From Lachnospiraceae bacterium (lineage in GTDB: Bacteria > Bacillota > Clostridia > Lachnospirales > Lachnospiraceae): 64,000 bases of DNA. Positions 27,439-36,262 of this stretch are shown piece by piece. How positions within the stretch are numbered: position 1 is the first letter of the stretch; each line of letters opens with the position of its first letter. A program made the position numbers and the translations under genes. Below the pieces are notes generated by a model that was not told the DNA's origin, searched no databases, and saw only the letters and a program-made list of their open reading frames with translations. The DNA lies in the NCBI GenBank assembly GCA_015057625.1, contig SVDZ01000001.1, positions 368,921 to 432,920 of the forward strand, given 5' to 3'.

Positions 27439-27489
27439 AAAAAAAACCAAAGGTAAATTACATTTACCTCTGGTTTTCCAGTCAGTTTC
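27439..27489 (-). promoter_or_regulatory. CTGACTGG leader element with overlapping terminator, copy 1
   Basis: On the minus strand CTGACTGGAAAACCAGAGGT begins about 20 nt after the predicted start site. Its second half pairs with ACCTTTGGTTTT further on to form a terminator ending in eight T. The first half can instead form the small hairpin CTGG-AAAA-CCAG, which excludes the terminator. A 24-nt identical copy lies before the transporter operon at 44728-44751. Confidence 0.7.
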
Positions 27490-27508
27490 TTAAATATGTT
27501 ATATCGGT

Positions 27509-27538
27509 AGTATACCATGCAAATCTATTATTTTCCAA
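27509..27538 (-). promoter_or_regulatory. Predicted promoter of the cysK/nitrogenase-like operon
   Basis: TTGGAA (27533-27538), 18-bp spacer, TATACT (27509-27514). It starts 44 bp after the LysR gene stop, so the operon is probably transcribed separately from iscS-iscU-lysR. Confidence 0.6.
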
Positions 27539-27581
27539 TTAGTTATTCTTATCCTCCGCAATTAGTTTTACTTAGCACTGA

Positions 27582-28484
27582 TTACTCCTTGTACTTTAAC
27601 AGTTCATTGATGTATGTCTCACCAATCTCACTTAAGAAGTGATTTTCTTTTACTATGTATCCAATTGTAAGCGGATCTTCTTCTTTCAATTTAATTGCGA
27701 CAAATCCGCCTTTCAGGGCGAGACTGTCTATCATAATACCTGTTCCGATTGAGTACCCATTCATTGCAGACATTACTTCTGCAGAGGTAGCTCTGTCTGT
27801 AGACTTTATCAATTTCCTGAAATTATAGTCACCCAAAGCTTCTTCTGACAAATAGAAGTTGCTGTCACTACTCTGATCAAAGGATACGCATGGATATGGA
27901 TCCAGATCTTCAAGCGACAATTCTTCTCTGCCTGCTAACGGATGATCTTTCCATACATACACAAATGTCTCCCTAACCATGAGCGGTGTAAATTTTAATT
28001 GATATTCTCTAAGCAGTTTTTTGAAAATCTTTTCGTTAATTGACGAGTAAGCAATAACTCCTATCTCACTTCGTAAGTTCTTGACATTTTCCAGAACTTC
28101 GTCTGTCCTTGTCTCGTAAACAGAGTAGTTGTACTCTTCAAAATCATACTGTTTAATAGTTTCGACAAAAGCGTGAATTGCAAAAACATAGTGTTGCATT
28201 GAAACAGAAAAGTTTTCTTTTCCTGACTTAGCTCCGTCATACTTTTCTTCAATTAATGTAAACTGCCCTACTGCCTGCTTCGCATATACTAAAAACTCTT
28301 CACCTTCTTTTGTGAGACTTATTCCCCTGTTTGTTCTTGCAAAAAGTACAACTCCAAGTTCTTTTTCCAAATCATTAATTGCAAGAGATAAAGCGGGTTG
28401 GGTAATAAACAGTCTGTTAGCCGCTTCCCTCATTGATGAAGCTGTTGAAAGTTCAATAACATATTTCAATTGAAGTATTGTCAT
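27582..28484 (-). CDS. LysR-family regulator of the sulfur locus
   Basis: A 300-residue LysR-type regulator: N-terminal helix-turn-helix (SMREAANRLFITQPALSLAI, near 16-35) and a C-terminal periplasmic-binding-like effector domain. The gene sits between iscU (58 bp upstream) and the promoter of the cysK/nitrogenase-like operon, so it probably activates that operon in response to a sulfur signal, as CysB, CysL and YtlI do with O-acetylserine. The effector here is unknown. The body of the protein is not clearly closer to CysL than to other LysR groups by inspection. Confidence 0.87.
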   Translation of the reverse strand: MTILQLKYVIELSTASSMREAANRLFITQPALSLAINDLEKELGVVLFARTNRGISLTKEGEEFLVYAKQAVGQFTLIEEKYDGAKSGKENFSVSMQHYVFAIHAFVETIKQYDFEEYNYSVYETRTDEVLENVKNLRSEIGVIAYSSINEKIFKKLLREYQLKFTPLMVRETFVYVWKDHPLAGREELSLEDLDPYPCVSFDQSSDSNFYLSEEALGDYNFRKLIKSTDRATSAEVMSAMNGYSIGTGIMIDSLALKGGFVAIKLKEEDPLTIGYIVKENHFLSEIGETYINELLKYKE

Positions 28485-28542
28485 ATCACTGCCTCCTATT
28501 CAATCTTCGCGGAGCGAATATTCGTTGTAAGTCCTCTCACGT

Positions 28543-28986
28543 CTAATATTCTTCTTCAGGGGCTTCTTCCTTCTCTCCTATATCAGTTACCGGTTTCTCG
28601 AGTCCCTCGATTTCGATTCCGTTCTTCTGGGCGTAATCCCAAAGTGCTGCATGGATTGCTTCCTCTGCAAGAAGCGAACAATGAACTTTTACAGGTGGAA
28701 GTCCGTCAAGAGCTTCCATAACTGCTTTGTTTGTGACTGCCAATGCCTCTTTAACAGTCTTTCCTGCTACCAATTCTGTCGCCATACTGCTGGTTGCAAC
28801 AGCCGCACCGCAGCCAAATGTCTTAAATTTTGCTTCCTTTATAACTCCATCCTCATCTATATCAAGATACATTCTCATAATGTCTCCACACTTGGCATTT
28901 CCAACTGTTCCCACACCACTTGGGTTTTCTATCTCTCCCACATTTCTTGGGTTCATAAAATGATCCATTACTTTTTCACTATACAT
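28543..28986 (-). CDS. iscU: IscU/NifU-N-type Fe-S scaffold protein
   Basis: A 147-residue scaffold with the three cluster cysteines in NAKCGDIM, TFGCGAA and VHCSLLAEEA, and a Glu-rich tail (EEAPEEEY). This is the NifU-N/IscU form partnered with NifS/IscS in Clostridia and Epsilonproteobacteria, which often use it as the main Fe-S scaffold. It starts 18 bp after the iscS stop. Close to nifB/nifH-like genes it would supply [4Fe-4S] clusters to them, but it may also be the housekeeping system, as no other Fe-S system is visible. Confidence 0.92.
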   Translation of the reverse strand: MYSEKVMDHFMNPRNVGEIENPSGVGTVGNAKCGDIMRMYLDIDEDGVIKEAKFKTFGCGAAVATSSMATELVAGKTVKEALAVTNKAVMEALDGLPPVKVHCSLLAEEAIHAALWDYAQKNGIEIEGLEKPVTDIGEKEEAPEEEY

Positions 28987-29004
28987 ACATCCTGCTCCTT
29001 TCTA

Positions 29005-30186
29005 TTACTTGTTATGTTTCAAAAAATCTTCGTACAATGGAGACATACTTCTAAGTCTCTCAATTATTTTCTTAAGTTCATCTACTGTATAATCAATATC
29101 TTCTTTTGTAGTCTTTTCAGATAATGTAAGTCTTAAAGAACCATGAGCTATCTCATGAGGAAGCCCAATTGCCAATAAAACATGTGATGGATCAAGAGAT
29201 CCTGAAGTACATGCCGAACCACTTGAGCCGCAGATTCCTTTCTCATCAAGAAGAATAAGCAATGACTCACCCTCAATAAATCTGAAGCAGAAGTTCGCAT
29301 TGTTTGGAAGTCTGTCTGTTCTGTGTCCGTTAAGTCTCACATAAGGAATCTCATTCAGCACTCTGTCAATAAGATGATCTCTGAGTTCTGTCTCATACTT
29401 AATTCTGCTGTCCAACTCTTTTGTTGCAAGTTCAATTGCCTTTCCAAAACCAACAATTCCCGGAACATTGTGGGTGCCGGCTCTTCTCTGTCTCTCCTGA
29501 GCACCACCATGTATAAATGAAAGAATCTTAACACCCTTTCTTATATACATAATTCCAATTCCTTTTGGTCCATTAACTTTGTGACCACTTGCACTGAGCA
29601 TATCAATATTCATCTCGTCTACATTGATTGGAATATGTCCAAATGCCTGAACCGCATCAGTATGGAATAACACTCCATTTTCCTTCGCAATCTTTCCAAT
29701 CTCTGCAATCGGCTGAATAGTTCCTATTTCATTATTTGCGGTCATAACAGAAATAAGAATAGTATCAGGTCTGATTGCCGCTTTAAGTTCCTCTAACTTG
29801 ACTACACCATTTTCATCAACATCAAGATATGTTACCTCAAAGCCCTTCTTTTCAAGATACTCTGCTGTATGAAGAATAGCATGATGTTCAATCTTTGTTG
29901 TGATAATATGTTTTCCTTTATTTCCATATGCTTCTGCTGTAGCTTTCAGCGCCCAGTTATCTGATTCGCTTCCTCCACCTGTAAAATAAATTTCTTCAGT
30001 TTTTGCTCCAAGAGCTGAAGCAATAGTTTCTCTGGCCTTTAAAACATTTCTGTTTGCCTCTGCCGCAAAGGAATAAACCGATGACGGATTTCCATAAAAC
30101 TCAGTGAAGAACGGTTTCATCGCATCAACCACCTCCGGATACACCTGCGTAGTTGCTGCATTATCTAAATATATTAATTTACTCAT
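29005..30186 (-). CDS. iscS: Cysteine desulfurase IscS/NifS
   Basis: A 393-residue PLP enzyme (start ATG 30186 after AGAGGTG; the listed longer frame adds three residues). PLP lysine lies in SASGHKVNGPKG (near 203) and the catalytic Cys in the loop GSSGSACTSGSLDPSHV (near 324). It removes sulfur from cysteine as enzyme persulfide and hands it to IscU, the next gene. Class I type (IscS/NifS), not SufS. It has its own promoter at 30257-30284. Confidence 0.94.
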   Translation of the reverse strand: MSKLIYLDNAATTQVYPEVVDAMKPFFTEFYGNPSSVYSFAAEANRNVLKARETIASALGAKTEEIYFTGGGSESDNWALKATAEAYGNKGKHIITTKIEHHAILHTAEYLEKKGFEVTYLDVDENGVVKLEELKAAIRPDTILISVMTANNEIGTIQPIAEIGKIAKENGVLFHTDAVQAFGHIPINVDEMNIDMLSASGHKVNGPKGIGIMYIRKGVKILSFIHGGAQERQRRAGTHNVPGIVGFGKAIELATKELDSRIKYETELRDHLIDRVLNEIPYVRLNGHRTDRLPNNANFCFRFIEGESLLILLDEKGICGSSGSACTSGSLDPSHVLLAIGLPHEIAHGSLRLTLSEKTTKEDIDYTVDELKKIIERLRSMSPLYEDFLKHNK

Positions 30187-30256
30187 ATCACACACCTCTT
30201 TCTTTCAATATTTTGTTCTATCATTTTAATTCCTAGTCAATTACTATGATATACAC

Positions 30257-30284
30257 ATTCTATCATCTTCTCACGATATGTCAA
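30257..30284 (-). promoter_or_regulatory. Predicted iscS promoter
   Basis: TTGACA (30279-30284), 16-bp spacer, TAGAAT (30257-30262). Between the -10 box and the gene is TTGACTAGGAATT, which resembles half of an Rrf2/IscR-type site; an IscR-like regulator with three cysteines is encoded at 38913. That link is a guess. Confidence 0.65.
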
Positions 30285-30329
30285 TAAGAAATTTTTATAG
30301 CTTTCATTTGTCAATGGGCACAACAACAA

Positions 30330-30359
30330 TTGATATAATAACAAATCGTATGATATAAT
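30330..30359 (+). promoter_or_regulatory. Predicted promoter of the phosphoesterase gene
   Basis: TTGATA (30330-30335), 18-bp spacer, TATAAT (30354-30359), about 70 bp before the start codon. Confidence 0.6.
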
Positions 30360-30430
30360 TGCTCCAATATATTTTCAGGTAGTTCATAAGAATAATCTAA
30401 ATCTTTAGAATATTATAAGGAGTGAGTTAA

Positions 30431-31036
30431 GTGAATTATTATATAAGCGATCTGCATCTGTTTCATGAAGGTTGTATTAAATTTGACAACAGACCATTTA
30501 GCAGCATGGCAGAAATGCATCAAGTCATCAAAGAAAAATGGAATAGTAAAATTACCAATGGAGATAGAGTGTATATACTTGGAGATATGAGTCTCAAGGG
30601 GAAGAACGAAGATTTGATAGCTTATGTTTCCACACTTAAGGGACATAAGATTCTCATTCAGGGAAATCATGACGATTTGTCAGATTACAGGTATCGACAA
30701 CTATTTGATGAAGTGTGTGATTACAAAGAAATACATGATTCTTATGAGGGAAAAAATTATGATATTGTACTCTGCCATTATCCCATATTTAGTTGGAAGA
30801 AGATGGGAAGAGGGGCAGTTCTTTTGTACGGGCATACCCATAATAGCGCGGAGGATGATTATTATCAGAAATGCCTGAGCGACATGGTTGACAATGATTG
30901 CAGACATCTGCAAAATGCTGACGTGATGGCGATTAATGTTGGTTGTATGAAACCATGGATTGATTATGAACCGAAATCATTGAAGGAAATTCTTGAATAT
31001 TATTCTTTTTTTACTAACTCACTCGTAGTACAATAG
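30431..31036 (+). CDS. Calcineurin-like metallophosphoesterase
   Basis: A 201-residue protein with the metallophosphoesterase motifs in order: SDLHLFHEG (3-14 region), LGDMSLKG, QGNHDD, CHYP and YGHTHN. These ligands bind two metal ions. Small single-domain members of this group hydrolyse phosphodiesters or phosphomonoesters; the substrate cannot be told from sequence. RBS AAGGAG precedes the ATG. The next gene (DUF4303) follows 75 bp later on the same strand. Confidence 0.9.
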   Translation: MNYYISDLHLFHEGCIKFDNRPFSSMAEMHQVIKEKWNSKITNGDRVYILGDMSLKGKNEDLIAYVSTLKGHKILIQGNHDDLSDYRYRQLFDEVCDYKEIHDSYEGKNYDIVLCHYPIFSWKKMGRGAVLLYGHTHNSAEDDYYQKCLSDMVDNDCRHLQNADVMAINVGCMKPWIDYEPKSLKEILEYYSFFTNSLVVQ

Positions 31037-31111
31037 GAGTGTTAAAAACGTATAATCTTATTTGAACTAATGATTAATTAGTTTTGATAATAAACCGTTG
31101 TAGGAGGACTT

Positions 31112-31690
31112 ATGAAAAAAGAATTAAAAGAACTCATTATAAATGGTATCAATTCATGGGCAGATACCGATATTTACGCATTATCTCTTTTTGTATATGA
31201 TGATTGCGATAATCCTTGCAAGCCAACTGTTAGACTTGGTTACAATACAGAGAGGAAGGTGCAGGAAGAAATAAGCAATGCATCTAATGCAGATGAGGCT
31301 AGATGGAATTATGCATTTTGGCTTCAAAATAGTACTTTCGTTTTTGGCGAGGATGATACAGCAGACATAGTCAAAAAATGGATACTCACAAGCGGATTTC
31401 CTTATTATGAAGAAGTTGATTTATGGGATGATGAGGATTTGAATGAAAATGGAGTGCCGGATGATGTAGAAGTAATAACAGAAGAATTTGTGGAGTTACT
31501 TGTTGAGGTTGTTCAGGAAATTCACGACGAGGGAATATTAACCAAAAAGTTTGGAAAGGAACTTCCGATAATTATTCATGAACTTGAATACTATGATCAA
31601 ATTGCATTCCAAAATAGTGTGGCCAATGGAAAAGAACTTGTCAAAGATTTCACAGATTGGATAATGTCAATGTATGAGATTAGTTACTAA
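31112..31690 (+). CDS. DUF4303 domain protein
   Basis: A 192-residue acidic soluble protein (RBS AGGAGG). The C-terminal stretch ELPIIIHELEYYDQIAFQ followed by NSVANGKELV matches what I recall of the DUF4303 family, whose members are common in Firmicutes as immunity-like or unknown proteins, but no toxin gene is next to it. Function unknown. A 111-bp repeat begins 7 bp after the stop codon. Confidence 0.65.
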   Translation: MKKELKELIINGINSWADTDIYALSLFVYDDCDNPCKPTVRLGYNTERKVQEEISNASNADEARWNYAFWLQNSTFVFGEDDTADIVKKWILTSGFPYYEEVDLWDDEDLNENGVPDDVEVITEEFVELLVEVVQEIHDEGILTKKFGKELPIIIHELEYYDQIAFQNSVANGKELVKDFTDWIMSMYEISY

Positions 31691-31696
31691 TCGCGA

Positions 31697-31807
31697 AATC
31701 CGCCGGAGGCTTATAACTGAGAAGGAGATTGGACCCCTACTCAGTAAATTTTCTTACCCCCACCTTTACTTTGTTTAGAGGAGGGGGACATCTACTACTT
31801 AGTTATA
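31697..31807. repeat. 111-bp direct repeat, copy 1 (downstream of the GDPD gene)
   Basis: It is identical at 109 of 111 positions to the copy at 33210-33320. It starts AATCCGCCGGAGGCTTATAA and ends in CTTAGTTATA, and folds with TATAACTGAG closing against CTTAGTTATA around two internal hairpins (CCCCCAC/GGGGG and a GGAG/CTCC stem). Its last 13 bp form the final codons and stop of the GDPD gene. Confidence 0.85.
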
Positions 31808-33060
31808 TTATCAATAAGTATTCTTTCAGCAACCAATGAATCACTTGTTATTCCTGTAATGTAAGGATCTAATGCCAAAATAATTTCAACCTCATTGACC
31901 ACCCAGACTTCTAGAGGTAAATCTGCATCAATACATTGTTGAATATTCTCATTTGTAACTTTATCATACTGTGCATCAATAAACACTTCATTAGAATTTG
32001 TTTTTAGTTCATTTATCTGGGATATGGACTCATCTGTAATTTGACTGACAACATAACCTAATCTTGCAGATTCATCAAAATTATTTACATTTTGCAAGTG
32101 ATTAATGTTAAATGAAATCCATGTAACCTTTCCCTTCATACCACATTTTTTAACTAAATACACCAAATTCTCAATTTGTTCTGTAGAATCCTCGTCGATA
32201 TTTTTAATTTCTATATATGGATGTAAGACAAGATCTCTACATAATATTAAAAATTCTTCAAAACTAGGTATTTTTTCACCCGCATAGTTTGGTGATTTCC
32301 AAGAGCCAAAATCCAATTGCCTAATTTCATCAAAAGTCATTTCACTAACTATTCCAGTTCCATTAGACGTTCTATCTACAGTTCCATCATGAATACATAC
32401 CGGAACGCCATCTGATGTAAATGCAATATCTGTTTCAACACATGAAAACCCCAGTTTCTTTGACATAGCAAAAGCTGCCAAAGTATTTTCTGGTGCTATA
32501 TTATTATAACCTCTGTGATTAATAGAATTTATATTAGGATTGTTATAAAATTCATTTTTGTCCTCATTGTTTTGTTCTTGTTTAGTTTGATTATTTTTAG
32601 TATTCGTGCTATTGCTTTTGTTATTATTTAGATTTAGGTTAATCCCTTGATTAACATTAGTATTTTGAGGAATTGAAACTTTATTAATCTTTTCATTAAT
32701 ACTAGATTTAACCTTGATTTTACACACAGCTTTCGCCTTTTTATTTGAAACCGATGTAGCTGTAATCTTCGCTGTTCCAATCCCAACTGCTTTAACAATA
32801 CCTTTTTTTGATACAATAGCTACATTAGGTTTATTACTTTTCCACTTAACTTTTTTCAGTGATTTAGCAGGCTTTACTTTTTTTACTTTTAATTTTATCC
32901 TTTGTCCAATTTCAAGCTCAGAAGTCTTCTTATTTAATGTAATCTTCTTTGTCCTTTTTAAAGTTTTTGCCTCGACATGATACACTGAAGCTGGAGTACA
33001 CAACACCAATACAATAATTAGCAAAATTCCTATTATTTTTTTCATATTTTTCTCAATCAT
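31795..33060 (-). CDS. Secreted glycerophosphodiester phosphodiesterase with Ig-like (BIG2) domain
   Basis: A 421-residue protein from the ATG at 33060 (GGTGGAAAT before it; the longer frame from 33111 lacks a ribosome site). It has a signal peptide (MKKIIGILLIIVLVLCTPAS), a BIG2-type Ig-like domain (about 35-125; WKSNKPNVAIVSKKGIVKAV), an Asn-rich linker, then a GDPD TIM barrel (about 175-420). The barrel has the catalytic pairs HRGYNNIAPENT and HDGTVDRTSNGTG plus the metal Glu in VETDIAF. It would split glycerophosphodiesters, perhaps teichoic acid, outside the cell. The last codons lie in a repeat whose second copy lies 149 bp upstream of the start. Confidence 0.9.
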   Translation of the reverse strand: MIEKNMKKIIGILLIIVLVLCTPASVYHVEAKTLKRTKKITLNKKTSELEIGQRIKLKVKKVKPAKSLKKVKWKSNKPNVAIVSKKGIVKAVGIGTAKITATSVSNKKAKAVCKIKVKSSINEKINKVSIPQNTNVNQGINLNLNNNKSNSTNTKNNQTKQEQNNEDKNEFYNNPNINSINHRGYNNIAPENTLAAFAMSKKLGFSCVETDIAFTSDGVPVCIHDGTVDRTSNGTGIVSEMTFDEIRQLDFGSWKSPNYAGEKIPSFEEFLILCRDLVLHPYIEIKNIDEDSTEQIENLVYLVKKCGMKGKVTWISFNINHLQNVNNFDESARLGYVVSQITDESISQINELKTNSNEVFIDAQYDKVTNENIQQCIDADLPLEVWVVNEVEIILALDPYITGITSDSLVAERILIDNITK

Positions 33061-33108
33061 ATTTCCACCCACTTGTTGAACGATGCACCATTTTTTTGGC
33101 GCATCATT

Positions 33109-33209
33109 CAAGAACGCCTCAGCGTTCTTGCTGCGAAATGCGCGTCAGTCATGAGATAATTTACTCTGTAAGTTATCTCATGCTGACATTTTCATCTGCG
33201 CATTTCTGC
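33109..33209. repeat. Cluster of palindromic hairpins upstream of the GDPD gene
   Basis: A perfect small hairpin CAAGAACGC-CTCA-GCGTTCTTG (33109-33130) is followed by a larger imperfect one in which GCGAAATGCGC...GTCAG-CATGAGATAA pairs with TTATCTCATG-CTGAC...GCGCATTTCTGC (33133-33208). It abuts repeat copy 2. No ORF. Confidence 0.7.
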
Positions 33210-33320
33210 AATCCGCCGGAGGCTTATAACTGAGAAGGAGATTGGACCCCTACTCAGTAAATTTTCTTACCCCCACCTTCACTTTGTTTAGAGGAGGGGG
33301 ACATCTACTTCTTAGTTATA
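33210..33320. repeat. 111-bp direct repeat, copy 2 (upstream of the GDPD gene)
   Basis: Same sequence and orientation as 31697-31807 with two single-base differences. The pair brackets the GDPD gene in a 1.5-kb segment. No transposase is present. Confidence 0.85.
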
Positions 33321-33437
33321 TATTATCATTATATAATATGTACATTACACTTTCTAGCCATTATCAAGATGATAGATTGCTCGACGCTATAGCCCACCCA
33401 AGTCAACTATGCTCACATGGCTGAAGCCCCAACATAA

Positions 33438-33512
33438 ATGAAGAAAGACGGTGTTAAGAAATTGGATCAGGTTGATTGCGGTTCATATACAGTTTCAGAG
33501 GTGATTAACTAA
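33438..33512 (+). pseudogene. Possible short coding remnant
   Basis: A 24-codon frame (MKKDGVKKLDQVDCGSYTVS then EVIN). Just upstream, in the same frame but across a stop, is PTQVNYAHMAEAPT. It has no ribosome site. It may be the decayed end of a lost gene beside the repeat region (33321-33612). I do not recognise the family, and chance is possible. Confidence 0.2.
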
Positions 33513-33612
33513 TTCAAGAACACTCTCGGCGTTTTTACTCACTACTTATAGAAGTGGAGTCTTATTCGACTGAGATAATAGAAATTATCGTATAACGACA
33601 GATTTCATTTAT

Positions 33613-33659
33613 AAAAAACAGCTGTGCACTTTCATACCAATTGGTGCACAGCTGTTTTA
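33613..33659. terminator. Bidirectional terminator after the ABC-2 permease gene
   Basis: AAACAGCTGTGCAC pairs with GTGCACAGCTGTTTT, with A and T tracts on both sides, about 100 bp past the stop codon at 33764. Confidence 0.85.
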
Positions 33660-33763
33660 TCTTAATATCTATTATTTTGTATCTGCTTTTCTTATGTATA
33701 TCTGCTCTTCTTTATATATATCTGATTTTCTTTTTATATCAGATTTTCTTTTCTCATATATAC

Positions 33764-34906
33764 CTACTTATCTCTCCTTCTGTATTTACAGTAACCTGTC
33801 GCAGATAATACTCCCATTTCAAAAAACAAAACCATCAGACAATAAAACTCATTGTTTGCAAATGATAATGCCATATCATTCTCCATAAACCAACCACCAC
33901 CGGTACAATACAAAGTCACAGGATTTATAAGCAATCTGATTACATCAAAAAAGTTGCACCAGCTGTAAGTTATTATCGTCATCATTAACAGATAAATAAT
34001 GCATTGAAAAATAAAAGAAAAATAACTATTTTCAAAAATGAACCATATTCCCACCGAACACAATCCTACTGCAATAATAAACAATATCATGACAATCACT
34101 GTAGCGATAAAATATTTTCTCTCTGTCATATCCCAAAATGTAATAAACGGATATGTCATCTGCATCCTTGACTCTGCCATGACCACAGCACTAACCGCAG
34201 TATTCCAAAGATTTTTATATGGCACATTTATAAAATAGTAGACATACGTTAATGTCATTAACAACATACTATCTATAATGCCCACCATTATGCCCGCAAC
34301 AGCCTTATCAATGGCTACCTTTCTTCCTCTTTTGGAAGCTAACACAATATCCCTTGTCTTATTTATCCTCTCATAATCGAGGAGATAAAAAACACTCAAC
34401 ATCATAATAATCGCAGTCTGAATCATAAGGCTTCGTTTCAATTTCCCGTACAAAAAGCCATGTGTTTTATATATATTACCCGGATAAAAGTTTCCTTCAT
34501 ACTCATTTGTTTTTTTTATCTGCTCCACTCTTTTTTGTAGTTTTTTGTAGTTTTTTTCAATAAAATTCTTATATTCTCCCTGTGGCTTATAACCGGTTTT
34601 CGCCTCTTTGATTTTAAGAATTTTCATCATATCAAGGTTATCATAAAGAGTTGAAAACTGTTCTTTATAATCTATATATGCTTTTTCAACTTCACTATAC
34701 AATGCAATTTCATCTTTCTGCTGATTGTCTTTTGCACTACTCGAGCCCGTGCCTGTCATAACTGAATGCATAAAAGACATTTCGTTTTTCTTATCATTTT
34801 CAGCATAATTTTCAAATATAGACAGAAAATTGAATACCAAGAAGAAAGCAATCAATATCCACAGAAATATATTTTTGAAACCTCTCTTCATCTCAATTAA
34901 AATCAT
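33764..34906 (-). CDS. ABC-2-type permease subunit (second)
   Basis: About 380 residues from the ATG at 34906 (AGGAAAGG before it). One N-terminal helix is followed by a ~120-residue extracytoplasmic part, then five to six helices in the second half. This is the ABC-2 exporter permease layout seen in lantibiotic or antimicrobial-peptide resistance transporters. It shares layout with the next upstream permease, suggesting a heterodimer. Last gene of the sigma/ABC operon. What it exports is unknown. Confidence 0.72.
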   Translation of the reverse strand: MILIEMKRGFKNIFLWILIAFFLVFNFLSIFENYAENDKKNEMSFMHSVMTGTGSSSAKDNQQKDEIALYSEVEKAYIDYKEQFSTLYDNLDMMKILKIKEAKTGYKPQGEYKNFIEKNYKKLQKRVEQIKKTNEYEGNFYPGNIYKTHGFLYGKLKRSLMIQTAIIMMLSVFYLLDYERINKTRDIVLASKRGRKVAIDKAVAGIMVGIIDSMLLMTLTYVYYFINVPYKNLWNTAVSAVVMAESRMQMTYPFITFWDMTERKYFIATVIVMILFIIAVGLCSVGIWFIFENSYFSFIFQCIIYLLMMTIITYSWCNFFDVIRLLINPVTLYCTGGGWFMENDMALSFANNEFYCLMVLFFEMGVLSATGYCKYRRRDK

Positions 34907-35045
34907 CGCATTTCCTTTCCTCATACTCATTTTAAAAATCTTCTCTTTTACGGTTCATACTCGATTTGATAATCTTCTCTTTTGCGATTCATACTCGATT
35001 TGATAATAATCACTTAGCACATACGCACTCGAAACAGTAGTCATA

Positions 35046-36227
35046 TCACATCTGATATATATCCCTCGCCTTATCTCTATTTATTCTGATTTTTGCGATC
35101 AGGCACATTGCCACGCATATTATTACAATCATAATCGGTTTTATGTACACTGACATCCCGGTATTCAATTCATAATCAAACATTTCGTATGTCAGATTTT
35201 TGACTGTAAAAAACATGCCCGTTCCACATATAATTGAAAAAATAATTCCCCATATATAGTTTTCTGCCAGTCTTGCAATGCAATAAACGAAAATAGCTCC
35301 AAAAACACAAAACATAAGTACTGCCATTTCAAATATAAACATATAAGTTCCAAAACTGATTCCATCAAAAAGAAATGAGTTTCTGGCACATGACCAGTTT
35401 TCACAACTCCAAAAAATCGCCAATCCTTTTGGATAGTACATCAATGTGTAAATACCCAATTGCAATGCGGATACTATCAACACTGCAATTATTGAAGCAA
35501 ACAACTGGACTGAAAATATTTTTCTTCCAACTTTCGTTGAAACATACAATGGCATAACACCGCTAAGTCTTTCTCGTATCTGATATGCACATATCAGCAC
35601 AAAACTGATTATAATAATAAGCGCACTCATATATTTCATATCCTCTTCAAATATATATAAGACACCTTCGGGCAACAGAGAAACATACTGCTTTGTCATC
35701 CTCTTCGCATCTCTGTTATCCAATTTTGCAACATCCTTTTTTGAGACTCCGTATATTATCCCCCTAAATTCCTTAATGTTTTCTAAATGCTGTAATTCAA
35801 AAAACATTTTTCCTGTTTTTTCATTGTACAATGTGAACTCATCTATTTTCTTTTCCAATAGTTTTTCATTTTCATTCAGACTCGCCTTTTCATACAATTC
35901 ATTTTTCTTTTCATACAATTCTTTCAATGTTGTTATTCCATTACTGTTAAGTATTTCATTACCGGCTATTTCTTTTTCTATTTTTTCTTCTATCTGTTTT
36001 TCTTTATTTTCTAATTTGTACCACTCGTCAAATTCTATTTTGGGGCCAAACTCATCAACCAGTTTGGCTGCAAAGGGAATATCATAAGATGAATCCGTAC
36101 ACTGCCCGCCACATGGATGTCTGGTAATTTCCATAAACATATTGTAGATGAGTACAGTAAATACAATAATTCCGATTACAAGTCTGATATCAAATATCTT
36201 TCTTAACTCTTTTAGCAATATTATCAT
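35046..36227 (-). CDS. ABC-2-type permease subunit (first)
   Basis: A 393-residue membrane protein. The longer frame from a TTG at 36245 contains the GGAGG ribosome site, so the ATG at 36227 is preferred. One N-terminal helix, a coiled-coil-like Glu/Lys-rich outside region (about 60-165), then about five helices. It pairs with the ATPase gene at 36263 (36 bp apart). Substrate unknown. Confidence 0.72.
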   Translation of the reverse strand: MIILLKELRKIFDIRLVIGIIVFTVLIYNMFMEITRHPCGGQCTDSSYDIPFAAKLVDEFGPKIEFDEWYKLENKEKQIEEKIEKEIAGNEILNSNGITTLKELYEKKNELYEKASLNENEKLLEKKIDEFTLYNEKTGKMFFELQHLENIKEFRGIIYGVSKKDVAKLDNRDAKRMTKQYVSLLPEGVLYIFEEDMKYMSALIIIISFVLICAYQIRERLSGVMPLYVSTKVGRKIFSVQLFASIIAVLIVSALQLGIYTLMYYPKGLAIFWSCENWSCARNSFLFDGISFGTYMFIFEMAVLMFCVFGAIFVYCIARLAENYIWGIIFSIICGTGMFFTVKNLTYEMFDYELNTGMSVYIKPIMIVIICVAMCLIAKIRINRDKARDIYQM

Positions 36228-36262
36228 TTTCACTCTTTCCTCCAATTAATAACGCCTTAAAA

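Larger units (their letters stand above)
27222..27500 (-). promoter_or_regulatory. Structured 5' leader RNA of the cysK/nitrogenase-like operon
   Basis: From the predicted start near 27500 the transcript has, in order: the CTGACTGG element with an attached terminator (27439-27489); a multi-branch region in which TTATCCTACTCGATAT can pair with ATATGGTAGGATAT about 80 nt later and which encloses a TTATC/GATAA hairpin; a hairpin GTCATTCC-AGTAA-GGGATGGC; and a second terminator (27246-27283) just before the ribosome site. There is no T-box, SAM or other known riboswitch signature that I recognise. A tiny ORF (MAENAISKSYH) without Cys codons lies inside. The arrangement suggests a transcription-attenuating regulatory RNA. 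Confidence 0.6.

Noticed and set aside
27222..27500. T-box (Cys) or SAM riboswitch before cysK
   Set aside because: No T-box core with AGGGTGGNACCGCG and no S-box core with the GGAGGGACTGGCCC-type helix is present, although the leader is clearly structured.
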